Below, in pieces: positions 48,373 to 57,919 of a DNA stretch of 64,000 nucleotides. Each line of letters begins with the position of its first letter. Positions within the stretch are counted from its first letter, which is position 1. The stretch comes from Acidobacteriota bacterium. GTDB taxonomy: Bacteria; Acidobacteriota; Terriglobia; Bryobacterales; Bryobacteraceae. Below the pieces are notes generated by a model, which was not told the DNA's origin, made no database searches, and was given only the letters and a program-made list of their open reading frames with translations. The position numbers were made by a program, and so were the translations under genes. The stretch covers positions 1 to 64,000 of the forward strand of contig JAPKYX010000072.1 of NCBI GenBank assembly GCA_026394075.1, written 5' to 3'.

Positions 48373-49559
48373 CGGGCGGCTCCTTCCGGTATAGCCAACC
48401 CGGCCTGTCGCAAAGCCCGCCGGAGGCCTGTTACCGGATCATTGGCTTGACGCCAGGCATCAAACAACGCCGGTACGGCCTCCGTCATCCGGGCTAGCCG
48501 CGCCGGGGTCATCACGTCGCGTAGGCATTCCGTCAATGAAGCTAGATCACCTGCCCGAAACAGCCGCCCATTCTCGCCATCCCGCACGACATCCAGCGCG
48601 GAGCCGACCACGGAGCTGGCGACCACCGGCATCCGCGTGGCCGCTTCAGTGACGGCGACACCCCAGGGTTCATAGTCACTCGGCAGCACGGCGGCGCTGG
48701 CGTGACCGTACAGTGCGGCCAGATCGTCAAAGGCATTCACAAAGCCTGTCCAGTGCACCCGGGCGGAAACCGGGGCGGCCAGCGCAGCTAGAGCAGCTTG
48801 ATCCGGTCCGGAGCCGACAACCAGTAGATCCCAGCCGGGGAACTCCTCTGCCAGCTGCACAAAAGCCTTCAGCAGAAGATCGACGCGCTTTTCCGGCGCC
48901 AAACGGCCTGCGTAGATCAGATACCGGCGGTCGGGGTCCAGGCCAAACCGTTGACCCGCGGACCGGGCCCGCTCCGGCGCCAAGTAGCGGATGGCGTCAT
49001 AGTCAGTGTCATAAGGGACACGGAAGATCCGCTCCGGCGGCACGCCGTACTGTTGAAAGTAGGCCTCACCCGCACTTCCGCAGCACAGCACTCCGGTAAA
49101 CCAGCTCAGTATTCGCGACAATAGCCGCTGCTTCAACCAGCCGCGGTATCCGGCGGCCCGGCCGGCATGGACATTACTATCGCCGAACAGAAAGCAGGGC
49201 ACGCCATGGCTGCGGCACCACCGCGCGATGCGCAAGCGGCCCAGATCGTTATAGCCACCGAGAATGACGGCCTGAATGTCATGGGTCTCCAGCCACTGGA
49301 TGACGCGCCCCGCCTTGCGCCACTCTTTTGGCTGCGCCCCCCAGTGGTCGGCGCCCTGGCTGTCCTGGTGAGCGCCAAACTCCACCGGCCGGATCTGCTC
49401 CGGCATGTTCAACTGCCAGTGGGCGTTGCTGATGGCATGCGTGAACACGCTCCAGCATTCGACGTCCACCAGTTCCCGGGCCAGCCGCTCATGGAAGTAG
49501 ACCCGGTAAGGCGTCGGGGCGTTGTTGATCAGCGCCACCCGGTGCCGGGCGCCGGTCAT
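48369..49559 (-). CDS. Group 1 (GT4-like) glycosyltransferase
   Basis: 396 residues, GT-B fold. ALINNAPTPYRVYFHERLAR forms the N-terminal strand and helix; the C-terminal domain has LIYAGRLAPEKRVDLLLKAF, LLVVGSGPDQAALAALA and SDYEPWGVAVTEAATRMPVV as the donor-site E-x7-E region. It overlaps its neighbours on both sides by 4 nt, so translation is coupled within the EPS operon. The donor sugar cannot be told. Confidence 0.92.
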   Translation of the reverse strand: MTGARHRVALINNAPTPYRVYFHERLARELVDVECWSVFTHAISNAHWQLNMPEQIRPVEFGAHQDSQGADHWGAQPKEWRKAGRVIQWLETHDIQAVILGGYNDLGRLRIARWCRSHGVPCFLFGDSNVHAGRAAGYRGWLKQRLLSRILSWFTGVLCCGSAGEAYFQQYGVPPERIFRVPYDTDYDAIRYLAPERARSAGQRFGLDPDRRYLIYAGRLAPEKRVDLLLKAFVQLAEEFPGWDLLVVGSGPDQAALAALAAPVSARVHWTGFVNAFDDLAALYGHASAAVLPSDYEPWGVAVTEAATRMPVVASSVVGSALDVVRDGENGRLFRAGDLASLTECLRDVMTPARLARMTEAVPALFDAWRQANDPVTGLRRALRQAGLAIPEGAAR

Positions 49560-50896
49560 GCGTAGCCCTCCGGGCGGACCGTCTCCTGCGGCAAGTTTCC
49601 ACCCAGGCTTTGCAAAACGCCTTGCCGTTCACTCCGGTTCCAGATCCATTGCACGGGCAGCGAAAGAATGATCAGACGGAAAAGCACGGCTTCCAGGCTT
49701 TGTGTGATCAGGTAGACCGACAGCAGCAGGAGAATGACGTACTGTGTAATCCAACGTGCGCCATCAACGGTCGCCCGCCGCCAGAAATAGCCGTAGACCC
49801 AACCGCATAAATAGGCAAACGGGATGCAGCCCCAAGCGAATTCGACCCACGTGTCGGCCACCATCGCTGCGGCCGCTCCCGGTACTTCCTTCCAGCCCAT
49901 CACTGCCTGCATACCTTCGCCCGCCACACCGGCGTTCTGTTCCAACTCCGGCACCGTGTCGGCATACTTGGTCGGCCAGATAGCGCGTGGAATGGGCCGG
50001 ACAAAGATCTGTGCCAGGACCCGTTTGCCCCAGAAGAACTTTCCCGTCTGGTCCGCCGTAATGATGCAACCCGTTCCGAAGATGTATTCGTTGGACTCCG
50101 CCGCGTTGGCAATGTCGGCCATCTTGTCGGTAGACAACTCCTCGTTACTGCCAATATAGATGGCACCACGGTTGGCGACCAGGAAAAGCATGAACAGCCC
50201 CAGGGCTACGCCGGCCCCGGCCGCCACCGCCAATCGAGGTCTTTCGTTTCGGGCCATGTACCAAGAAACGCCTACTCCTACGGCCAGCACGAAGGTGGGG
50301 CCCCGCCGGGCACCGAGCACCGCCTGGATCAACCAGGGTGTTGCGAACGTGATCACTGCTCCCCACCAGAGCATACTCTTTGGCGCGGAGAGTGAAGGCG
50401 AAAGCAACAACAGCAGCGCAGCGAGCAGAAGATAGACTGAATCCCGGACGTAGCCTAGTTCAATAGCGTAGAGGCCTCCGTACCCGGAACCAAATGCATT
50501 CGCGAGTCCACCGGCGGCGCTCACCATAAAAAGCCAGGCCACCATCCCCACCGCACCCATTCCCAGTGCCCCGCGTCGCAAGGTTTCGGCGTCGGGCTGC
50601 GGGAAGGAAAGCCGTGGTCCAATTGCCGACGGCGCGTGCGTCCCGCTCAGGCAGCCCCAACTGAAGGCGATCAGGACCGCCAGTGCCAACGATTGGCCAA
50701 AGACGGCTTGGTCTTCACTGACGTATGAAAACAGCTCACCTGATTCGATCAAACTCATCGGCATGTAGCCATAGATGAAGACAAACATCGGTAGCGTGCA
50801 GACGAGTGGATGAAAGACGTCACCTGTGCTGAAATAGGCATACAACAGCCCCGCCACAGCCACGGCAATGGTCAGCCAGACCAGCGTAGTCAGCAT
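49556..50896 (-). CDS. Wzy-like oligosaccharide repeat-unit polymerase
   Basis: A 446-residue membrane protein with at least ten hydrophobic segments and one large non-membrane loop containing FGTGCIITADQTGKFFWGKR and VRPIPRAIWPTKYADTVPEL. The R-P-I-P-R-x-I-W-P-x-K motif is typical of O-antigen/EPS polymerases of this group. It joins lipid-linked repeat units in the periplasm. The start overlaps the upstream glycosyltransferase gene (ATGCTGA, 7 nt) and its stop overlaps the next start. Its presence implies a Wzy-dependent route for this EPS. Confidence 0.86.
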   Translation of the reverse strand: MLTTLVWLTIAVAVAGLLYAYFSTGDVFHPLVCTLPMFVFIYGYMPMSLIESGELFSYVSEDQAVFGQSLALAVLIAFSWGCLSGTHAPSAIGPRLSFPQPDAETLRRGALGMGAVGMVAWLFMVSAAGGLANAFGSGYGGLYAIELGYVRDSVYLLLAALLLLLSPSLSAPKSMLWWGAVITFATPWLIQAVLGARRGPTFVLAVGVGVSWYMARNERPRLAVAAGAGVALGLFMLFLVANRGAIYIGSNEELSTDKMADIANAAESNEYIFGTGCIITADQTGKFFWGKRVLAQIFVRPIPRAIWPTKYADTVPELEQNAGVAGEGMQAVMGWKEVPGAAAAMVADTWVEFAWGCIPFAYLCGWVYGYFWRRATVDGARWITQYVILLLLSVYLITQSLEAVLFRLIILSLPVQWIWNRSERQGVLQSLGGNLPQETVRPEGYA

Positions 50897-52113
50897 TCGC
50901 GGTTCATTCCGGCCCGCACCGCCGCGGTCAAACGGTCTGCCAATCCATCTATTGTTTGATGAGGAAGAAGCCGAGAGCCAGCAGCCAAGCTAGGAAGCAA
51001 CGCCGGTTCCCGCAAGAGCCGCTGGAGCAGTGCTGCTGTATTCTCCGCGGTCAACGGGTCAATGAACAGGCCATTCTGGCCCTCGCGCACGACGTCGCCA
51101 CAGTAGCGTGACGCCAGCACCGGCAGCTTCCAGGCCTGCGCCTCCAATTGAGTCAGTCCGAAGCCATCGGAAAACGTCGGAAACAAAAACACGTCGGCGC
51201 TCTGGTACTGCGCCGCCACCGCCGAACGCGGCACCGCGCCATGCCAACGCAGCACGGGGTGTTTGATCATCGCTTCGGTCCTCTCCACTTGGACGGGACC
51301 CACCACGTGAATTTCCACCGGCTCACCTTTCAGTAAATCGGCCGCTCGCATTACCAGATGAATCCCCTTGCGAAGCCCGGCTTGCCCGAGGAATAGCACA
51401 CGCAGCGGGCGGCCCGGAAAAAATGAGGCCGGGTAGTGACGCGCAAACTCCGCCGCCCCCAGCGGCGGTGCCAGCACCAGCGGCACTACCTGAAGTTTGG
51501 CAGAAGGCACGCCTTCCACCACCAGGGCTTGTCGCGCGAATTCGGAATTCACCATCACCGTGTCTGCCAGTGCGCATTCTTTCTGCCAGCTCTCCCAATA
51601 TGTGAGCGGCGCGGGTTCCCAGTGTCCGGTGCCCCAGTCCTCTCGTGCGCGCAACGACGCTACGATCCGTTCCTCTTCCGGTCCCGGATCGATCTGGCCG
51701 AGCACGGTTCGCCAACCCAGCTCCCGCGCAAAGTGGAGCAGTTCGCGCGCGGCGTAGCTGTATGCAAATACCACTGGCTCCGCTGGCCGCAGCCGCCGCG
51801 AACGCCACCTCTGGAGCACCCAGTCTTGAAACTGTTCGTTGTAGCCGATAATCCGCGACCACCCCGACCGCCGCCTCATCGCGGTATAGGCTTGATAAGT
51901 GAGCGAGCTCCAGTTGCGGGCCTCGACGTGGGCGGTGGACAGGCTGGCCTCATAGCGGCCCGCCAAGCGACGGTTCAACCCGGCCGGACGACCATGGGGC
52001 GGCCACCACAAGTCCGTGTACAAAGAATCGAGCAGACCCGCCTGGTGGAGTGATCGCGGAATCGCGTAGTGCTCCCGGGCCCCGATTTGGCAACAAATCC
52101 AACGCTCGCTCAT
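50890..52113 (-). CDS. Group 1 (GT4-like) glycosyltransferase
   Basis: 407 residues from ATG at 52113 (MSERWICCQIGAREHYAIPR); a longer frame to 52188 is upstream-gene shadow, since the upstream stop overlaps this ATG (ATGA). GT-B C-terminal motifs are RVLFLGQAGLRKGIHLVMRA, IHVVGPVQVE and SDGFGLTQLEAQAWKLPVLA. A role in EPS unit assembly is inferred from the operon. Confidence 0.9.
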   Translation of the reverse strand: MSERWICCQIGAREHYAIPRSLHQAGLLDSLYTDLWWPPHGRPAGLNRRLAGRYEASLSTAHVEARNWSSLTYQAYTAMRRRSGWSRIIGYNEQFQDWVLQRWRSRRLRPAEPVVFAYSYAARELLHFARELGWRTVLGQIDPGPEEERIVASLRAREDWGTGHWEPAPLTYWESWQKECALADTVMVNSEFARQALVVEGVPSAKLQVVPLVLAPPLGAAEFARHYPASFFPGRPLRVLFLGQAGLRKGIHLVMRAADLLKGEPVEIHVVGPVQVERTEAMIKHPVLRWHGAVPRSAVAAQYQSADVFLFPTFSDGFGLTQLEAQAWKLPVLASRYCGDVVREGQNGLFIDPLTAENTAALLQRLLREPALLPSLAAGSRLLPHQTIDGLADRLTAAVRAGMNREC

Positions 52114-53261
52114 GCGGAACCAAACATCTGCCGCGTGACCAGCACAGCGTTCCGCTCCCAGGAATTGTCGCGCACGTAGCCTTCCCAATCTGGCGCCGGA
52201 ATGCCCTGGAGCCAGCGCGCCAGCCCGTCTTTGATGGCAGCCGCGCTATCGGGTTCCACGCGGATGCCCAGGCCGTAGCGCTCTGTCAGCGACCACAACG
52301 CGCCGGGGCCGGAGGATACCAGACAGGGCCGGCGGAACTGGACGGCGGTATTTAGCACACCACTGGCCGAGCGGAAATGGCGGCTATAGGTTAACAAAAT
52401 CAAATCAGCAACTTCAAAATAGGGCGCAACTTCACCGGCAGGCACAAACCCCGGCAGGAACCGGCAGCGTTCCGCCACGCCCAACTGGGTCGCCAATGCC
52501 TGATACTCAGGAACGAGCGCCGCCCCAGCGCTGGCCTCCTGCCCCACCACTAGCAGCCACAGACTGGGATGATGGGCCATCGCCTCCAGAACCAGCGGCA
52601 GGTTCTTGCCCGCGCGGATCTGCCCAAACGACAACATTACGTGCGCGTCCTCCGGAATGCCCCATTGCTCGCGCAGCGCGGCGCTCGTGGGACCGCCCCG
52701 GCCCGCGGGAAACTCATACGGCCCATGCGGCACCACGGTAACCGCGACCGAGGCAGGGATCCGCGCTTCTTCGCGAGATACGGCCTCATGCACAAAGACA
52801 TCGCTCAAATAGGAATAGCCGCTGCGGACGGACCAATCATGAAACCACCGCGGACCCACCACGTAATCGCGGACCGGGTCATGCAGTATCGCGGCAAAGC
52901 GGACACCCCGTGCAGCCAGCAACCGCAGGGCGGGCGCCCAGCCAGGTGAGCCATATTCGCTATAGGTAGCCATCAGCACGTGCCGGTAATTACGCTGCTG
53001 GATGTAGCGTCGCAGCGTGTCCAGATTGCCGATAATGCGCACGGCGCTATGAGCTGCCCGTTGCCAACGCGCTCCACCGGTACCGAATTCAGGGTGAAGG
53101 CTCGCCTCGCGCCGAACTTTTGGGCTACTGCCAGGCACGCTCGAATCCGCCGCCAGCAGCGTCACTTCCACACCCTGCGCAGCCAGAGCTTCGGTCTGCT
53201 TCAACGCATAGTCGTAAATGCCGCCCAAGGCCACCGGACAATAGACCAGTAAACGACGCAC
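52110..53261 (-). CDS. Glycosyltransferase, GT-B fold
   Basis: 383 residues. GTG at 53261 is chosen as start: it gives VRRLLVYCPVALGGIYDYAL, the usual first strand, and overlaps the TAG of the broken upstream gene by 1 nt. The frame before it (to 53345) is a shadow. Further motifs are GIPEDAHVMLSFGQIRAGKN, LLVVGQEASAG and LPGFVPAGEVAPYFEVADLI. A related early part, FAAILHDPVRDYVVGPRWFH, is typical of polysaccharide GT-B enzymes. It is part of the EPS operon. Confidence 0.88.
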   Translation of the reverse strand: MRRLLVYCPVALGGIYDYALKQTEALAAQGVEVTLLAADSSVPGSSPKVRREASLHPEFGTGGARWQRAAHSAVRIIGNLDTLRRYIQQRNYRHVLMATYSEYGSPGWAPALRLLAARGVRFAAILHDPVRDYVVGPRWFHDWSVRSGYSYLSDVFVHEAVSREEARIPASVAVTVVPHGPYEFPAGRGGPTSAALREQWGIPEDAHVMLSFGQIRAGKNLPLVLEAMAHHPSLWLLVVGQEASAGAALVPEYQALATQLGVAERCRFLPGFVPAGEVAPYFEVADLILLTYSRHFRSASGVLNTAVQFRRPCLVSSGPGALWSLTERYGLGIRVEPDSAAAIKDGLARWLQGIPAPDWEGYVRDNSWERNAVLVTRQMFGSA

Positions 53262-54028
53262 TAGAATTGCTCCGCCCGCCGCGGGTCGGCCTGGCCGGGC
53301 AGGACATCGCACAGCGCCTCCGCGTTGCCCGCCAACCGGCCCCACCGGTCAATTGGATCACTCAGCCGCGCACCTTTCAGATTGCTAGCCAAGCTTTTCA
53401 ACCAATGCGTCAGCAGCACTTCAGGGAACGCCGACATTTCCCCCTTGCGGTAGAGATAGTTGGGGTTCATCACCTGCGCATAGCCAAACCGCCGGCCGGA
53501 ACCTCGGCTGCGGCAAGTTCTCATCAAACTCCGTTTGACACATCGCAGCTGCGCGGGCGCTCATGTTATAGCCATACAGCGGGCGTTGATCCACCAATAT
53601 GCAGGGACGCTGGTCCAGGGGCCGCCCGCACAACATCCCGGGCATCCGCCCGTGAAACATACTCCTTCAGCACGTTCTCGCCCAGCGCGACCACCTCAGG
53701 GCGGTCCGAGAAAAGCCGCTGCGTGAGCTCCAGAAAGTCCGAGACCAGCTCCACATCATCATCAAGGAACGAGATCAGCTCGATTTCAGGCAACACCCGG
53801 GCCACAGCCCGATTCCGCTGCATGCACAGGCCTCGCGGGCCAGTCACCACTTGTACATCACCGCGCTGCTCCAGCCCGGAGGGCACATCATCGAGACTGG
53901 ACGCCGAGACGATAATCTGTGCAGGCCGCACTGTCTGCCGCCTGATCGAATCCAGGGTGTCGGTCAAACACCGGGGCCCGGCCCAACGTGGGAATCATGA
54001 TCGCCAGTGATGGAGACAGTTGCGGCAC
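53261..54028 (-). pseudogene. Broken family 2 glycosyltransferase gene in the EPS operon
   Basis: Homology to GT2 enzymes runs through three frames. It starts near a GTG at 54028 (VPQLSPSLAIMIPTLGRAPV), shifts near 53970 where one T too many in GTGTTTGACC breaks PVLTDTLDS, and goes on as DTLDSIRRQTVRPAQIIVSA and LISFLDDDVELVSDFLELTQ. It shifts again near 53580 (LYGYNMSARAAAMCQTEFDE) and a third time near 53510 with loss of roughly 40 residues, ending SRGSGRRFGYAQVMNPNYLY...RAEQF. The DDD donor motif is kept but the acceptor region is partly gone. At least three lesions make it a pseudogene unless the assembly is poor here. Operon spacing on both sides is preserved. Confidence 0.82.
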
Positions 54029-54040
54029 AGTGAGGCCATG

Positions 54041-54589
54041 CTATCCGAGAAACGCCTTGAAGTTCAGACGATACGTGAGGTCGCGGCGGCGCTCCCCAAT
54101 AGGCCGGGCCGGGTTGCCGGCGACGATCGTGAAGGGGGCTACATCCTTGGTGACCACCGCGCCCGCAGCCACCACCGCCCCTTCGCCAATGGTCACACCC
54201 GGTAAGACCAGCGCCCGGTAGCCGATCCAGGCATGGTCGCCAATCACCACCGGCCCGCCGCGATCAGCAAAGGTAGCCGAATGCGGATCGTGGCCCAGCG
54301 TCAAGATGGAGGCCTCCGGACCAATTGAGACATCGGAACCAGTCCGGATCTCATAAGTCCGGCCATCTAGCAGACAGCCAAAGTTGATCACATTGCGGCT
54401 GCCGAGATGGATCTTGCGCCCCTGCAAAAACCGGCAGTTCATCAGGACATTGGTTCCGTCGCCGATCCTGGCCAACCACCTCCGCAGGTACGCGTTCCTG
54501 AGGTGCTGCGAAGGGAAAGACTTCACCCACTGGTTGTACCCATAGGCCAGGATTGAACCGGCCAATAGTCGTTCATTCACGGCTGACAC
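54041..54589 (-). CDS. Hexapeptide-repeat acyltransferase (LbH type)
   Basis: 182 residues. Left-handed beta-helix repeats run from about residue 42 (IGDGTNVLMNCRFLQGRKIH) to VVIGDHAWIGYRALVLPGVT and IGEGAVVAAGAVVTKDVAPF, ending IVAGNPARPIGERR. ILTLGHDPHSATF contains the active-site His. It is likely an O-acetyltransferase acting on an EPS sugar in the cytosol. The start overlaps the upstream glycosyltransferase gene by 13 nt; the stop is 12 nt before the broken GT2 gene. Confidence 0.9.
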   Translation of the reverse strand: MSAVNERLLAGSILAYGYNQWVKSFPSQHLRNAYLRRWLARIGDGTNVLMNCRFLQGRKIHLGSRNVINFGCLLDGRTYEIRTGSDVSIGPEASILTLGHDPHSATFADRGGPVVIGDHAWIGYRALVLPGVTIGEGAVVAAGAVVTKDVAPFTIVAGNPARPIGERRRDLTYRLNFKAFLG

Positions 54590-55776
54590 AGTAGTTGGCG
54601 GAAATTGCGAACTGAGAAATGGTCGCGTGCCAACGGCATTCTGGAAAGAGCCAACTGGCGAAGTGATTCGTACTGCACATCCGCTTGGTGTATCGCCTCG
54701 ACCAGGCTTTCCACATCGCCATCCCTGGAGAAGACAGCCGCCCCCAGTTGCCCGGCTTGACTGGCCAAGGTGGTGCCGCTGGTGATCACCATCGGAACTC
54801 CATTCACCATCGCCTCCACCGCGACCCGAGACACTCGCAAGCCATAGGAGCTTCGCCGGTAGGGCAACAAGAGAAGTTGCGTGGCCCGCAAGTACGTAGC
54901 GTACTCGCCTTCCTCAAAGTAGCGATTGATGAGAGTTACCTGGGGGCGGCCTTCCAGAACCCGCCAATCCGCCGCTTGCCCGCCGATGTTCTGCAAGACG
55001 AAACGGGCGCGCGAACCGGGATAGCGCGCCAGGTAACGATCCACCGCCGTGATCAAGACATCAACACCCTTCTCATGGCGGGCGCCGCCATAGGAAGCCA
55101 TCACTAGGCCACCCTCGGGCGCGGAAGACGGCCCGCTGAAGACGGGCTCCACGGGATGCGGAGCATAACGCACTTGCAGCCCTGTCAACTGGGCAAGCGC
55201 CGTGCTCATCTGCTCGGTCTCCGCCGCCAGCACCACGCGCCCCGCCTGGATCTCCGGCTTCAGCAAGCGGAGCAACTGGCGAAAGAGGCGGGCGCTGGCG
55301 GCCGCGTCCCAGGCTGCGGCACCGGTGGTGGGCTCGGCGGTAATCGGAGCCGAGGGGAAGAACAAAATCGCCCGGCTGCGTTTCCCTGCCAGCGGCCCCT
55401 TCAACAAGGCTACCCAGCCCAATAGATGATGCACCAGCACTGTGGGCACGAAGATGACGTTCTGGTCCGGCTGGCCCTTTAGCCAGTGAGCCACGCGCTG
55501 GTAGGTCTGCCAGCCGTGGGAGGGCACCCGCCAGTAGCGCGTAAGCGCGGGCGCTCCATCGCTCATTCGGTGCCAGATGGAGGCCGGCAGCACAGGCTGC
55601 GCGGGCAAGCCTTCCACGATGAACGGCTGCGCGGTGCTTTCGGCCAGCACCGTCACCGGATCCCCCAACCCCGCCAGCGCCTGGGTGAAGGTGCGGACGT
55701 ACTCAAACCAATGTCCCGTGCGGTCGCGGAGTGCGTCCTCGACGATCAGCCATCGCAAAGCGCTTATGATTGCCAC
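54577..55776 (-). CDS. Glycosyltransferase, GT-B fold
   Basis: 399 residues. The N-terminus WLIVEDALRDRTGHWFEYVR (from residue 9) and the C-terminal LVMASYGGARHEKGVDVLIT, LRATQLLLLPYRRSSYGLRV and AVEAMVNGVPMVITSGTTLA follow the group 1 pattern, with a weak E-x7-E region. It overlaps the upstream GT2 gene by 13 nt and the downstream acetyltransferase gene by 13 nt. Substrate unknown. Confidence 0.86.
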   Translation of the reverse strand: MAIISALRWLIVEDALRDRTGHWFEYVRTFTQALAGLGDPVTVLAESTAQPFIVEGLPAQPVLPASIWHRMSDGAPALTRYWRVPSHGWQTYQRVAHWLKGQPDQNVIFVPTVLVHHLLGWVALLKGPLAGKRSRAILFFPSAPITAEPTTGAAAWDAAASARLFRQLLRLLKPEIQAGRVVLAAETEQMSTALAQLTGLQVRYAPHPVEPVFSGPSSAPEGGLVMASYGGARHEKGVDVLITAVDRYLARYPGSRARFVLQNIGGQAADWRVLEGRPQVTLINRYFEEGEYATYLRATQLLLLPYRRSSYGLRVSRVAVEAMVNGVPMVITSGTTLASQAGQLGAAVFSRDGDVESLVEAIHQADVQYESLRQLALSRMPLARDHFSVRNFRQLLCQP

Positions 55777-56798
55777 CGCTCCCGCCGCCCTGCCGGCCGG
55801 TAGCCCAACTGGCCCAGCAGTGCCACCTGTCCGGGCTGCATGGGCCCGGCCTGAAACGAAGAATGGGCCCGTCCGCCGGTGAGCCTCGATTGCAGACCTC
55901 CGCCCCAGCGTTCCAGTTGGCGATGCCAGCGGTAGGCCCGCGTGGACGGTTGCTCAGAGACAACGGCCCGCAACTGCCGGGCGATTTCTGGATCACCACC
56001 CGGAAGCGGCTTGAGATCCTCGGCGGCCTCCCAAAGCCTCCGCCGGTACCCGAACCACTGTAGTGGCTCCACACCATGCGCCAGGCAGGCGGTCCGCGCC
56101 GACAACAGAAACCGGGCCCAGTTCTCAATCCGCTGCCTCGCCCACGCAGGTGATTCGGTCATCTTGCCGCCTTCACCGAGGCGGTAGAACTCGATGGTCC
56201 CGCGCGTATGGACTACGCGGGCCCCAGCCAGCAGACAGTTCAGAAACATCGCCTGATCTTCGGCAATCACGAACTCCTCGGGAAAGCCCAGCGCTTTCTC
56301 GACAATGGTGCGGCGGAACAGCCCGGCATGCGGCACGATGGACCAGTACGTCAGCAGTGTCTCCACCAAGCGCTCGGGCGGCGGCAGGCCGCCTTGTTGG
56401 AACACGTGGTTGTCCGGGAGAAATCGATCACCCTCGAAGTGGCCCTTCACCCATGGGCCATAAGCGATATCGGCGCCACTGGCTTCAAGCGCCCCCACTT
56501 GGATTTCCTGCTTGTTGGCGGCCGCCAGGTCATCGCTATCAAAGAAATGGACAAACTGACCGCGGGACTCGCTGAAGCCTTTGTTGCGAGCTGCCGCTGG
56601 GCCCCGGTTGGTTTGGCGGATCACACGCACAGGCGGCCCGAAAGCGGCCGCCGCCGCTGCGGTGTCGTCCGTAGAGCCATCGTCGACGACGATGATCTCA
56701 TCGGCCGCCAGCGTTTGCGCCATCAGGCTCCGCAACGTCTCACCGATCAGCGCCGCCCGGTTGTAGGCCGGGATCACGACCGATAGCCGGATGCTCAA
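55764..56798 (-). CDS. Family 2 glycosyltransferase
   Basis: 344 residues from TTG at 56798, which overlaps the upstream stop (TTGA) and begins SIRLSVVIPAYNRAALIGET, the canonical GT2 first strand; the longer frame to 56903 is a shadow of the upstream gene. DEIIVVDDGSTDDT and FVHFFDSDDLAA are the nucleotide and DxD metal motifs; VIAEDQAMFLNCLLAGARVV holds the ED base region. An inverting GT-A enzyme in EPS assembly; sugar unknown. Confidence 0.92.
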   Translation of the reverse strand: MSIRLSVVIPAYNRAALIGETLRSLMAQTLAADEIIVVDDGSTDDTAAAAAAFGPPVRVIRQTNRGPAAARNKGFSESRGQFVHFFDSDDLAAANKQEIQVGALEASGADIAYGPWVKGHFEGDRFLPDNHVFQQGGLPPPERLVETLLTYWSIVPHAGLFRRTIVEKALGFPEEFVIAEDQAMFLNCLLAGARVVHTRGTIEFYRLGEGGKMTESPAWARQRIENWARFLLSARTACLAHGVEPLQWFGYRRRLWEAAEDLKPLPGGDPEIARQLRAVVSEQPSTRAYRWHRQLERWGGGLQSRLTGGRAHSSFQAGPMQPGQVALLGQLGYRPAGRRERWQS

Positions 56799-57919
56799 CT
56801 GCGCACGCCCGCCTGTTTCCAAAGCGCCAGCAGTTGCTGAGTGGGATCCAGTCGGGCCATCTGCATTACGCGCACATGCGCCCGCTGTCCCATGGCCGGC
56901 CATTGCTCCCGGACGTGCCAGGCCCGCTCCAAGGCCTGATGGAAGGAATAGGCTGTTGAGCCTTCGGCAATGAAGCCAGTATCGCCCTCATCGATCAACT
57001 CGCGATTCCCACCCACGTCGGTGGCAACTACCGGCCGACCCAGCATCATCGCCTCCAGCGCGGCCAGCGGCAGGCCTTCTCCATGCGAAGGCAAGACCAG
57101 CACGTGATTGTCGCGCCAGATCTCTTCCAAGCCATTGACGAACCCGGCGAAGCTTACGCGGTCCTGCAGTTGGAACAGGCTGACCAATCGCTCGAGATCC
57201 TCACGGTCCGGGCCGCTTCCATAAAAGGTCAGGTGCCAGGCGCGTTCGCGCCATACCGGCTGCCGCAGGATGTCCAACAGGATGTCCTGGCCCTTCCAGA
57301 GCATCTCGAAGCGGGCCACCGAGGCCCAGCGGACGCCGCCCTCCATAGCGGGCCAGGCCAAGGGCCGGGCGCTGTTCTCCCGTACCGGATTGGGCAGCAG
57401 CCAGCCTTGCGGAGGCTCCACGGCAAACTGGCGCCGGGCTTCGTCGAGATTGCGTTGCGAGAGAAAAATGCATCCCGCACTCTTGGCCATTACTTTCCGT
57501 ACGGCCACGCGCTCACCGGGCGTCACGGGAAGGTGGGCAGAGTTGAACTGGCAAAAGAGTATGTAAGGAGTCCGTGTCTGGGTGAGGCTTTCCACCAAAC
57601 CAGGCACGTAACACATGGCTGGGAGGGACCCCAGCGAGACAAGGATGGCGTCAAACTGATCTAGCTCGGAAACCGGGAAGGTGGCGCGCAATGCCTCTTT
57701 CCAGGGCTGCAGGCGGGCCAATCGCAGTACATTCCACTGCTTCACAACCCCGCCCCGCGCGACCAATTCCTTGATCGGGGCCGCAGCGGCGATATCCGGA
57801 TGCAGGAAGGCCGTTACCTGCTGGCCTTCCTCAAGACCCCGCATCGCGGCCAAATGCCATACCGTCTCGCTGCCGGCCCAGGAGCAGCCTCGCATGTTGG
57901 AAATGATGGCTAGCTTCAT
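56795..57919 (-). CDS. Group 1 (GT4-like) glycosyltransferase
   Basis: 374 residues from ATG at 57919 (MKLAIISNMRGCSWAGSETV), overlapping the upstream stop by 4 nt; a frame from 57937 is six residues longer. Motifs are RWASVARFEMLWKGQDILLD, LTFYGSGPDREDLERLVSLF and SHGEGLPLAALEAMMLGRPV (E-x7-E donor site) then VVATDVGGNRELI. Typical retaining GT4 enzyme of EPS clusters. Confidence 0.93.
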   Translation of the reverse strand: MKLAIISNMRGCSWAGSETVWHLAAMRGLEEGQQVTAFLHPDIAAAAPIKELVARGGVVKQWNVLRLARLQPWKEALRATFPVSELDQFDAILVSLGSLPAMCYVPGLVESLTQTRTPYILFCQFNSAHLPVTPGERVAVRKVMAKSAGCIFLSQRNLDEARRQFAVEPPQGWLLPNPVRENSARPLAWPAMEGGVRWASVARFEMLWKGQDILLDILRQPVWRERAWHLTFYGSGPDREDLERLVSLFQLQDRVSFAGFVNGLEEIWRDNHVLVLPSHGEGLPLAALEAMMLGRPVVATDVGGNRELIDEGDTGFIAEGSTAYSFHQALERAWHVREQWPAMGQRAHVRVMQMARLDPTQQLLALWKQAGVRS

